DNA of 64,000 nt from Anaerolineae bacterium (GTDB lineage Bacteria > Chloroflexota > Anaerolineae > Aggregatilineales > Phototrophicaceae): positions 54,921 through 118,920 of the forward strand of contig JAIOHM010000039.1 in the NCBI GenBank assembly GCA_019912965.1, written 5' to 3'. The notes beneath the pieces were generated by a model, which did no database searches, was not told where the DNA came from, and saw only the letters and a list, made by a program, of their open reading frames with translations. The translations under genes and the position numbers were made by a program. Shown here in pieces: positions 8,802 to 19,700 of the stretch; the stretch's first letter is position 1; each line of letters starts with the position of its first letter.

Positions 8802-8805
8802 TCGA

Positions 8806-9717
8806 TCAACCATTATTCAGCAGTTTTTGATACCTTTGGTTTCGCTCGGCAAGATCAATTTGTGTTGGGTTTAGTACTCCTACCCCTTCCAGACAAAATG
8901 AAGCGGCTATCGCGCCAGCCGCACCCGCTTCAAACCAATTTTTCCCGGATGTGATACCCCAAAGCAGCCCGCCACAGTAGGTATTCCCTGCTCCGGTTTG
9001 ATCGACGATTCTGGAAACCGGAACTGCCGGGATGTAATGCTGTTCTTCCCGGTTGGCGACGATTGACCCTTTTCCCCCCATACGCAGTGCGACAGCTTGC
9101 GCGCCATCTGCCAGCATCATGGCGATCAATTCTTCAGGCGGCAGATTGCCATACACAGCCTGGGCTTCTACCAGATTGGGTGAAACCAGATCAATATCGC
9201 ACTCACGCAGTACATCCTGCATGATTGGGCGGTTTTCTGGCGTCATGATCTGCTGAAGCGGCTCCCAGAGTATAAAGCCCCTCAGAATCTTGCGCCATGC
9301 TCGTACACCCTCAAATCCTTGCAGCAGATAATAGCCCTGACAATCGCGGTAAATATCCGGCAAATGTTCAGGCTGTGCGCCCCGGATAAAGGGCACAGTT
9401 TCGCGCACACGGTAGAGTTCCCGTCGTGTACCATCTTCCTCGAAAAGCTGCCATGCCCGAATCTGGGGCAGATCAAGCGTATGCAGCCCCTGTGTATCGA
9501 GGTGGGTGGATAGGTGTCCATAGGCAGCAGGAGGCAAACCTTGCCCAACTGTGGCGCAAATACCGGGGCGTTCTCCCCACAATGCCGCGCCCATCAAGGC
9601 ATGAACAACGCCACCGCCCAACTGACCCATATAAGTTTGCCCACTGGGCAGCACAATATCATCAATAAAGACGCCGCCAACCCCGACAATGCGGGGTGCA
9701 TCAGGCTGGTTGGGCAT
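8806..9717 (-). CDS. PfkB-family sugar kinase, probable pseudouridine kinase (MAK32-like)
   Basis: 303 residues, usual for ribokinase-like kinases. It shows the N-terminal GVGGVFIDD strand, the substrate-site QLGGGVVHALMGAALWG and the C-terminal anion-hole region VDQTGAGNTYCGGLLWG. The family's catalytic aspartate in GAGD is Asn here (N245), as in MAK32-like members. It overlaps the end of psuG by 17 bases, and PfkB/PsuG pairs are known to salvage pseudouridine, the kinase making pseudouridine 5'-phosphate. The substrate is inferred from this context. With the Asp replaced, activity is not certain. Confidence 0.8.
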   Translation of the reverse strand: MPNQPDAPRIVGVGGVFIDDIVLPSGQTYMGQLGGGVVHALMGAALWGERPGICATVGQGLPPAAYGHLSTHLDTQGLHTLDLPQIRAWQLFEEDGTRRELYRVRETVPFIRGAQPEHLPDIYRDCQGYYLLQGFEGVRAWRKILRGFILWEPLQQIMTPENRPIMQDVLRECDIDLVSPNLVEAQAVYGNLPPEELIAMMLADGAQAVALRMGGKGSIVANREEQHYIPAVPVSRIVDQTGAGNTYCGGLLWGITSGKNWFEAGAAGAIAASFCLEGVGVLNPTQIDLAERNQRYQKLLNNG

Positions 9718-10627
9718 GGTATTGGTGTAGTGCTACGGCAATCTGTCCACCTGTACGGGCATTATTGACCAACAGTGTGGTGTTGGCACGGCGCGATTCG
9801 CCTTCAGTCAATTCGGAGACGCGCTTGAGGATAAAGGGTGTGACCGCTTTGCCATGAACTCCCTGCGCTTCGGCTTCGTCGGTCGCCTGCTGAATAGCCG
9901 ATTCTGCCTGTTCAGCGGGCAGTTCATCGGCAGCAGGAACGGGGACAGCGATCAGAATACCATGACGGGTTTCAAGCTGGTGAGCGGCAGCAATAATTTG
10001 CGCGACCTGAGATGGTGTTTCGACGCGGGCATCAATCGGCAAGCCGCTGCTGCGGGTATAAAAAGCAGGCAGCGTATCCGTGCCGAGGCCGATGATGGGT
10101 ACACCCTGCGTTTCCAGCACTTCCAGCGTTAGCGGCAGATCAAGAATGGATTTCGCGCCGGAGCAGACGACCGCAACCGGGGTGCGCCCCAATTCAATCA
10201 AGTCAGCGGATACATCAAATGGATGTCCACGATGCACCCCCCCGATACCGCCCGTCGCAAAAACGTGAATTCCCGCCATGTGCGCCACAATCATCGTTCC
10301 GGCGACGGTTGTAGCAGCGTCTTCGTGCAGACCAACAGCGACAGGCAGGTCACGGCGGCTGCATTTGCGTACTGTCCCGGTGGGCAATGAGCCGAGGCGT
10401 TCTATATCATCAACGGAAAGACCGACAGTGATTTGGCCTTTCAGGATGGCAATGGTTGCTGGTACTGCACCACTTTCGCGTACAGCGGCTTCCATCGCCA
10501 GCGCGGTGTTCACATTGTCAGGATATGGCAGGCCGTGTGTAATCAGGGTGGATTCAAGCGCGACAACCGGACGATTTTCGTTCAATGCATCCGCGACTTC
10601 AGGCGAAAAGATGAGGTTTGGATTCAT
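9701..10627 (-). CDS. psuG: Pseudouridine-5'-phosphate glycosidase
   Basis: 308 residues, the standard length. Strong family segments are visible: ALESTLITHGLPYPDN, GQITVGLS, KCSRRDLPVA, TTVAGTMIVAHMAGI, FATGGIGGVHRG, SADLIELGRTPVAVVCSGAKSILDL and GLGTDTLPAFYTRSSG. The enzyme cleaves pseudouridine 5'-phosphate to uracil and ribose 5-phosphate in the cytoplasm. It precedes and overlaps the PfkB kinase, so the pair forms a pseudouridine degradation operon. The ATG at 10627 has only a weak purine run upstream. Confidence 0.95.
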   Translation of the reverse strand: MNPNLIFSPEVADALNENRPVVALESTLITHGLPYPDNVNTALAMEAAVRESGAVPATIAILKGQITVGLSVDDIERLGSLPTGTVRKCSRRDLPVAVGLHEDAATTVAGTMIVAHMAGIHVFATGGIGGVHRGHPFDVSADLIELGRTPVAVVCSGAKSILDLPLTLEVLETQGVPIIGLGTDTLPAFYTRSSGLPIDARVETPSQVAQIIAAAHQLETRHGILIAVPVPAADELPAEQAESAIQQATDEAEAQGVHGKAVTPFILKRVSELTEGESRRANTTLLVNNARTGGQIAVALHQYHAQPA

Positions 10628-10677
10628 ATGTGGTTTCTTTCGTGCAATGCGTTATTGTGGCTATTTTACCATGCCAG

Positions 10678-10714
10678 AAAAAGACCGACCCGCACCAGTT
10701 TGGCGCGGGTCGGT
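10678..10714 (-). terminator. Rho-independent terminator of the giant secreted protein gene
   Basis: ACCGACCCGCACC (10684-10696) pairs with GGCGCGGGTCGGT (10702-10714) with one mismatch and a five-base loop. On the minus strand it is followed by a run of five T (10678-10682). It lies about 60 bases after the stop of the giant gene. Confidence 0.85.
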
Positions 10715-10734
10715 TTGGTTGTCAGTATGGCTAT

Positions 10735-10759
10735 CGGGGCGGGTTTCAAACCCACCCCT
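10735..10759. repeat. GGGCGGGTTTCAAACCCxCCC palindrome
   Basis: A near-perfect palindrome (GGGGCGGGTTT / AAACCCACCCC) lies between the terminator and the end of the giant gene. The same core is reused as the ileS terminator at 59459-59480. On the plus strand it reads as GAGFKPTP, a phrase that I recall from spurious ORFs in many bacterial genomes. Confidence 0.5.
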
Positions 10760-10772
10760 TCAGATTTGAGGA

Positions 10773-13700
10773 TTATTCCAGCATACGGATGGCGTCGATG
10801 CTCACCGGGCGACCGTGATCACGGTTCTCGATGTAGATGCGGTGGACGCCTGTCGTACCCAGACCGTAGAAGATAACGGGTGTGAAGAAGGTCGCGCGCC
10901 CCACAAACTGGCTGTACTCGGTGCAGTCCAGGCCATCGATGGTGGAGACGCATACCCGTACCCGACGGCTGTTGGTTGTGCCGGCGCTCTGGTACAGAAC
11001 CAGTGCGTTGCCTTCTGCATAGATTTGCAGCAATGAGCCAGCAGCGGTGGCGCGGGTGTCGCTCAACAGCCACGGGCCACGCGGCGGTGTGTAGACGCTC
11101 TTGACCACACTCCAGAACGCACCGGGTTCGTAGCTGATGCCGCTGGTTTGGGTATTGTCATAGAGTTGCCCCGGCGAAAGCGGAGTTGCCGCGCCGCCAT
11201 TGGTAACATCACTGAACACCACTACCGCGTCGATCCTCAGACGATCCGTTGCTACCAAGAGTGTATCGATCAGACGTACCTGAACGGTGTAGTTGCTGTT
11301 CGCAAGGCCATAGTAACCAAAGGTGTACTGGTAGGCCCTGACGGGTTTGTTGCGACCATCGTTCTTGGTGTTCCAATCTGCCGGAGTTGTGTTGGTATCG
11401 GTTGTAACCGTTTCACACTTCTCTGTCCCGGTAGCATCGAAGTTGCCATCGAAGTCAGCAGTCAACACATAGCAGATACGCAGGTCAACACCCGTCAAAT
11501 CTGCCAATGTCATGATGCCGAATCCTGTGCCATTGATGTTGAATTGCAGCGTCGGGTCGTCGCTGGTTGCATTGGTGCTGGACGCGGGCGAGATTGTGCC
11601 GCCGTAGGTGTTGATGGTCTTCAACGGCGCAAGCCATGTTGTGCCATTGGTGTCGAGCAGGCCGCCGTTGCCAATCAGGTAGTTGTCGTAGATGCCCGGT
11701 GTCAGTGTGGTTCCATGAATGACCTGGAAGCCGTCGATCTTGAACGTACCGGGCGTTAAGGCGCGGAAGCTCAATGTGACGTTGCCAGCATTGCCGAGTT
11801 CGGTTAGCAGGGTGCTGTTCAGGACGACCTGGTTGACGAGTTTCAGATTGGTGATGATCGTGCAGTTGCCTGCATCACTATCGACCACATCCGCACAGAC
11901 CAACAGTTGATCGGTGTTGGTAGTGACAGCCGCTCCCGTGAACAGGATGACCGTCGCGCCGCCTGCTGGTACATTGACGCGCAGGGTAGCGGTCGGGCCA
12001 GCGTAGAGTGCCGAGAGTCGCTTGGCATTATCGACGACTGCGCTGTAGCTCAGGTCGCTGAAGCCTCTTGCTGCCGTGCCTGCGAAAGTGTTCCAGCGGT
12101 TGGCCGGGAGCAGTTGCAGATAGGGTGCGCTGCCATTATTAGCGCCTTCGCCATAGATACCCGGATTATTGACAGCCGGGGGCAGGCCTTCACCAAACAC
12201 CTGGACATAGTCGATGCGTAGGCGAGCAGGATTGTAAGTGACGGGGCGCGGTGTGTTAGGTGTTGTGACCAGTGCGGTGAAGCCATTTTCGACATTCTTC
12301 ACCTGTACGGTGTACTGTGTGCCCACCGTCAACCCAGTTACAGTGCGGGTGACCAATACGCTGGCTGCCGCACGTTCGTGTTGATAGGTGTAGCAGTCGC
12401 CATCTGCCGGGGTGCCGTCGTTGTCGTAGCAGATTTCAACCTCGCCGCCGAAGCGATCCATCGGGATAGCGACCTCGAAGCCACTGGCATCATCGATGGT
12501 GAAGGTCAGAGTCGCACCGACATCGGTGCTTTGCTGGTAGGTGCCACCGCTGAAGGTTGTTGCGTATAGTTCTGTCCAGGTGCCGCCTGCGTAATTCAAC
12601 GCTGGATAGCTGTTCTGGTACAGACCGGGCAGCAGTGCCAGTGTGGTATCCACAGGTTGGATCGCATCCAGATTGAAGATGCCCAAATACAGTGTGGAAA
12701 TGGTGACGATGTAATCGCCGACGGTCGGTGTGTTGCTCAGGAACACACGCGCGGGTTGGCTGATTCCTGTCCCGGTGTTGTTGGCGATGGTGGTGCAGAA
12801 CTGCTGCGTTAGTGCTCCTTCCGGCGAGGCGCACACCTGAATGGGCGCATATCCCGCGCGGGTATCGCGATAAAGAACAATAGCGCTGGCATCCGCCACG
12901 CGGAAGCTGACACCTGCCCCGATCACATTGGCCATGTTGTCGTAGCTCAAGCCAGAGTACAGTCTGGCGGCTGTGCCAGCAACTGTCTTCCAGGTATTGC
13001 CGAAGTAGAAGAGGCGATCATCTGCCACGCGGTTGATGAAGCTGGTTTCGGTTTTTACGCCAACGGCCAGCGGCGTCAGCCCAGTCCAGTCTTCGTTGAA
13101 GACCTGTACTGCGTCGATCTGCATGGAGATCGGGAGGGCGGTTGCTATGTGGGCGGTGGGCAATGTGTTATCCGGCAGCATTTGCACAACTGCGGTGTAA
13201 TCGCCACCATTCAGTCCGTAGATCAGGCGAGAGGCCTGATAGCGGGCGGCGGCGCTCTGGTTATCCAGCGTGGTGCAGGTGCCTGTGTTGATGACGTTGC
13301 TCACGTCGGTGGTTAGACCGCTGAGCCAGCACAGTTTTACGGCATCAGCTTTTGCATCAAGGGTGAACTTGACACCGAAGCCGCGTCCAGTGAACTGGAA
13401 CAGGACACCTTCATACAGACCGTTGCCGGGGCTACCAGCATCGGCGCTCAACAGCTTGACAGAACCACCGGAAGCCGCTGGCAGTGGCGTATCCACAAAG
13501 TTGCCATTACCGCCGAGGACAAACGGCCCTGCGCCTGTGCCACTGGTTTCAGTGAAGTATTGCAGGGCAGGATGGGTTTCCTCGAAGGAACCGGCTGTTA
13601 GCGGCTGACCCGCAACCGTCGGACGGATGAAGTCCAGTGGCATGGGTTTGCCATTGGTGTTACGCAGGATGACCCAGCGTGTGCCACCACCAACATTGAC

Positions 13701-16700
13701 CGATTCGGCACGCTGGTAGCCAAAGGGTTGTGGCGTGGCCAGATTGTTGGCGACGGTTTCAATTGGTGTACAGTTGTGCGAGTTAGTGCCGATTGCAGCC
13801 GAGCAAACATCAACCAAACCGTAGCTGCTGAGTGTTTGCCGCACATAGTCGAAAGCAGAACCCGTGAAGGCATTCAGTTCGAAGTAGGCGACCGACCCAA
13901 TCATGGAGCCGATGCTCTGGTTGCTACCACCTGCCGCTGCATGGGCAACGGTGGGGAAGGTGAAGAACGGGAAGTAGGTGATGCGTGGATCGGTATTTTC
14001 CACATTCCCGGTGATATCGTTGGCGATTTGTTCGCCCGCTGTCAATGCACCCAGAACATCAACACGATCGACGATCAATGGCTTGGTGTTGTCCTTGTTG
14101 CGGAGTGTAACGTTGTATGTGGCATTAGCGAAACCGACGTAAGTCAAGGCGACTGTGCGGGCGGTTGCATTGTTGCTCCGGATTAGCGGTGCACAGGCGA
14201 TTTGTCCAGTTACGCAGATTTCATAGCTGCCGCTGGTGGTCGAGCCTTCAATCAGGATGATGCTAAAGCCCGTGCCGTCAAACGTGAAGGTCAGATTCTG
14301 GTTCGTCATCCCGGCTGTATTTACGACGGTGCTGCGGGCATAGCCATCGGTTGTCCCCGCGATTTTGGCCGGAGCTGCTGCCCAGACGCCACCGTTTGGA
14401 ATTGCGCCTATCGAGTTGTTGAAGCTCAACAGCGGGTGATTTTCCTGATAGATACCTTCAGTCAGGTTAGTCGCACCCACAATCTGAACCGCATCCACGA
14501 TGAAGGTGGTTGCATGAGTCAGATTGGTGATGCTGATGAGATAATCTCCCACACCACCCGCATTGAGCACGACATCTGCCGCGCTGTTGTTCAGCGAGAT
14601 GGTGGTGTTGACCCGATTCTTGGCGGTGGTTGTCGTGCCGCAAGTCCACGAACCGCTGCCGTTCAGTGCCAGTGTCTTGGCGCAGACGCGCAGGTTCAGG
14701 CTGGTCGTCAGGTTATGGAACAGCGTGATGTAGCCTGCATTATCCACTTCAAAAGTGACATTCGCGCCGTGCCGATTAGAGTAGTGATTGGTCAGGTTTA
14801 AGTAACCTGCTGTGCTGCGTGCTGCCCAAGCGGTCGTCGGGCCGAACGTCAGGAAGGGTACATTGGAAGCGTCGGCGGCGGCATTGTCATACAGCCCCGG
14901 CCCCATTGCTGTTGGCAGGTCGCCGTAAATCTGCAACCCATCTACGGTGAACTTGTTCTTAACGTTCGTGTCGCTTTCAGTGATCGTTACTGTGTAGGTA
15001 TCGAAAGGCAACCCGGTGATGCTGTGTGTTGATCCGTAGAGAACGGCGCTCCGGTTGTTGTTGAAGACCAGTTCCGGTTCGGTCGTGTGCGAGTAGTCAT
15101 TTGCGCCAGTGCCATCAATGCTGACGTTGAGCGTACCCGCCGCCACTTCGAACAGGGTGAAGAGCGAGAAGCCAGTGCCCTGGAAGCTGAAGGTCAGGCT
15201 GGACTGGTCAGCGGTGGACTGCATCGCGCCACGTTCCACCAATGCCGTAGCGTACAGATTACGCCAGCCCGTTGTCAGGCTGTTGATCGGTGAGTAAGCC
15301 AGGCGCGGATCGGTTTCCGGGTAGATACCCTGTGTCAGCGCTGGAGTGCTGTTTGCAACTTCGATGGCATCCGGGATGAAAACTCCACGCGTCAGTGTAG
15401 TAATAGATACTACGTGAGCACCTGTGCTTGACAATGGGATATTGAAGATTTGCTGATTGGCCGTGCCACCATCGTTGCGAACGATATTGCAGGTGAACGG
15501 TGTGAAGTCGTCGGTTGGCGCAGTGCAGACCATCAGCGGGGCATAGCCAGCGCGGATGCTGCGGATGATGCGAACGACATTACCGCCGTTGGTATGGAAA
15601 ACCATGCCCGCGCCGAATGAGGCAATCGAGTCATAGTTCAAACCGCTGAAGAGTCTAGCTGCTGTGCCGACGAATGATCTCCATGTCGGGCCGTAGTACA
15701 GGAACTTGTTATCTGATACGCGATTGACATAGCTGGTTTCGTGGCGTGTTCCCGGTGTCAACTGAGTCAGGGTTGACCAGTCTTCACCATAGACGTGGAT
15801 ACCGTCAATCTGCATGTTGTTGCCCAGTCTAGTGACCGGGTTGTAGTCCACGCCCAGATTTTGGACGACGACTGCATAAGTTGAGTTCTCCAGGCCGACG
15901 AATGTGCGGGCAATTTGATTGAGTATGGCGGTGCCCACATTACTGATAGTCTGGCAGGTTGGTGACGCCAGCACAGTAGCAACTGTAGCTGTCGCGCCGA
16001 CATCTTCCAGCCAGCAGAATTTCACGTTAGAGGCGTAGCGATCCAGCGCGAACAGGGTGGAGAAACCCGTACCCGTGAAGCGGAAGAAGATACCTTCATT
16101 CTGCTCCACCGTGCGGGCATAGTTGCCACCAGATGCAGCCGTACTGGCCACCGTGATGAACGAACTGCCCGTGAAGCTGTAGGTGGGATCATCGTCATTG
16201 AAGAACTTCAGGTTCGGAACGGTCTGTTCGTAGTTTCCCGCCACCAGTGCAGCAGTGCTATCCAATACCTGGATGCTGTCCACGTTGAAGGGGAAGTTCG
16301 TCAGACTGAAGATTTCGACTGTGTGCGCGGCAGGTGCGCCGAAGCCCGTGCCCCAGCCGCCAACGAAATCACTTTCCTTGATAGTGAGCGGATTGTTGCC
16401 AGCCAACCGCAAGTTGTATTCCTTGCAGACATTGGTCAAGGTTTCAAACTGTGCACGATCCACGCACACCATCAAATTGGTGCTGTCCAGCGTAGTGGCG
16501 AACCGCTTCCAGATGATTACATCAGCGCTGGTGGGAATTTGGAAGCTGATGAACGGCCCCGCCTTCGGTACAGTGGAGATGATGCTGGTCAGACTGCGAT
16601 TGGAAGTGCGGACGTTGTTTGTATCCAGTATCCATGTATCGGGCAGCGCATTGTTGAACACAATCGGGCCGAGTTTGTCGTCTTCGGTCGTGCCAAACGG

Positions 16701-19700
16701 CAGTGTATCCGTTGGTTCCTGGTCAAAGACAATGATCGAGTCGATCACCATACGTGCCCTTGCCGGGAGTGTCGTAACTTCAACGGTGACCTGATATTCC
16801 TGCACCGGGTCAAAACCGAAGAAGGGACGGTAGATATTGAATACAGGTATTGTCGTGGCACCCAAGCCATTATTGAATGTCTGGCACAGATCATTATCTG
16901 GCGTGAGGACATTTGCCACGCAGATTCGGTATTGGGCCCCTTGCTTGAGAGTGTTGGTTTCCAGCGATGTTCCCAGCGCGAAACCCGTACCCCGGAAGCG
17001 GAAGCTCACGATACCGGGCAGTGTTGTGCCGTTCAGATTGCTAAAGGCGACCGCTTTCCGTGCGGTGGCGCGTACATCGGTGATCTGAGCCCAACCCTGA
17101 AGGAACAGGGGCACCAACTGCGTTTCGGTGACTTCGTGAGCGCCGGGGAGCAGCGGCAGATCGTCGTTGTAAATGCCGACTGCATCAATGCTCAGATTAC
17201 GGGCTGCCCGGTTGATGATGCGAATGGTATTCGGCTCACCTTCAATCAAACCGCTGCACGAAACCACGTATGGTATTCCGCCAAGATTGGAGATGTAGTA
17301 TTTCAGGTCTGGTAAGGTAGCTGTAGCTTTGCCCGTCAGCGCCGATGTGCGGCAGGTAATACCCGATTGGGTGATGACCTGTGCGCCGTTCCACGGGAGC
17401 CGTACCAGTGTGCCACCGTTGTCGACCTGTAGTTCCCAGCTACCACCTGCTGTGCTGCCCTGCATGTACAGTGCGAAGGCCGCACCGTTGAACAGGAATT
17501 CGGCGGTGTCGTTCAGCGTTACTGTGGTGTGCAGCGTATTGTTGATGTTGATTTCGCTGTAGACAGGTGCCCAGAAACCTTGATCGGCTTCGGTTGCACC
17601 GCGATACAGGAATGCGAAACTGGTATTGTCGTGCAGACCGGTATCCGGCAGCGAACCAACGACAGTCACCTTAGCAGTATTAACCGAGTCGTTGCCGTTG
17701 TCATCAATCGCCGTATAGGTGAACTCGACAAATCCAACTTCATTGGGATTTAGCGTGAGCATTGCCAGACCAGTAGCATCTGCACCACTGACTCCTGCGG
17801 CCAGATTGGTGAACATGCCGTTGTTCTGTCCCGGTGTCGCTGTCTGTGCGCCGAAGGTGTAGTCATAGGGATAGTCAGACTCGTCATTCGGGCGGACGAT
17901 GCGATAGTTGTTGAAGCGGGCATACGGGCGCAACCGGAAGGTGACGTTGCGTGTGCCGGGGCCTTCGTGTCCTTCGACCACCACATTGTAACTGATGGGG
18001 GTGGTTAAGGGTTCATCGTCTACCGGATTGATGTTGATGGTTGCCGGTGTTGGGTCACTCAAGCCGCCCGATGCATCGCGAATCTGGAACATGAAGGTGG
18101 CGGTTGAACCTGCTGGTGCGCCGACAGTGTAAAAATCTGCTGGCGGGCAGTAGGTGAAGACCGTCTGTTTGGTTTGTTCGACAAATTCCTGCTTGATTGC
18201 CTGTCCACCGCACAGATTGGAGGGGTCGGTGCTGTAGTTGGCGGGTGGTGTCAGCAGCAGGAAGGTATAGGGTGCGAAACCACCAATGACTGAGGCGTTC
18301 ATATCCAGCGCCAGCGGTGGATCGTCTTCGTTGATGTTCTGAACGATAGGTGTTGCCGCTACCGTGATGTATTCGTAAGCACCCAGATCAATTACGCTTG
18401 GGTCAACACGCTTTTTCTTCACGGCGTCCAGCGAGCCAACAGCGGTGAAGGACGCAGGTACGAAGGCATTGCTGCCCGGCACATCCAACCCGTAGATGGC
18501 ATCACCAGCCAGTTGATAGGGATCATCCGGGGCAATGCTCGTCCCAACGAAGACCGAGTCGTCGGTGTCCAGCGTGCCCATTGGAACCGTTTCATCATTG
18601 ATGCGGTTGTTGAAGCCGCTTAATGAGTTCACACAATCGCCCTGATCGCCAACAGTGTCATCCGACCAGTTGTTTTTCGCCCCTTCGTTGGCCGTTCCGG
18701 CGAAGTTGTAGCAGACCGTGTTTACGTTCACGTCCTCATAAATGGCAAGTACCGAGGCGTTGTCGTAAAACACATTGTTGTTGATTTCCAGCAACCCATC
18801 ATTACTCGTGGCGATGTCTGAACGTCCCCGTTCGATAATGTTGGTACCCGTATTCATAAGGGTGTTATTGGCAACCGTATTGTTGCTGAAGCGGAAACGA
18901 TGGCTGCTGCCCAATTTAACGATGGCTCGGCTATTGGCATTGCTGAAGATGGCATTGCCAAGCACATTCACTTCTTCAGCATCGCCAAACGGGAATGTGT
19001 TTCCTTCGTTCAGGTTTTGAACGAAGATGATCGACTCGGTGCTGTTAGCCGTGAAGCGGTTGCTGATGATATTCGCCGTACTATTGACGACACGGATCAG
19101 CGCGGCCAGATCGTCTACGTTGCTGAGTTCCTGATAGATGTTGTCACGGAAGGTGTTGTATTGCACCGTGACCGCAATCGAAGTCCCGCTCCCAGAGTTA
19201 GAGATGAGAACACCGAGCGCCTTACCTGCATTCCCATAGAACAAGCTGTTTTGAATGCTGACGTTGCTGCTGCTTTCAACCAGTACAGGTGGTTCAAAGT
19301 TGGATGGAAAGGTGTTGGCGTTGTTGTCATCAAACAGCGTGAAATCGTTCTTATCCAGTACAACCGCGCCCGTTGAATTGGAGATATTGACGGCTGATAC
19401 CGGGTTGAAATCATTCGGCGGATAGGATAACCCTGTGCCAGCGTCGAAGCGCTGTCCGAGGGGGTTCGCCCGCAGGAACTTGAAACCGCGCAGCGTGAAG
19501 CTGCGGGTCGGAGGGAAGTCCCCGCTGCCAAAGCCAATGGCGGCGGCAGTAGCCAAACCGTTGTTTGCCCAGATGGTGGTGTCGGCGGCGGTTGGGAATG
19601 TAAATTGATAGGATTGCAGTTTCAGGTTGTTGTTGGGCAGTGTGGTGTTATCTAGGAAGATGCCGCCCACATATTCGCCGGGCAGCACGACCACACAGGC

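Noticed and set aside
10773..10860. A C-terminal type IX secretion sorting domain or LPXTG anchor on the giant protein.
   Set aside because: The chain ends in IDAIRMLE directly after the last repeat; no sorting motif or hydrophobic tail.
10776..17650. A CRISPR array or DNA-level satellite in the repetitive part of the giant gene.
   Set aside because: Unit spacing is 390-530 bases, similarity is at protein level and the frame stays open; not direct DNA repeats.
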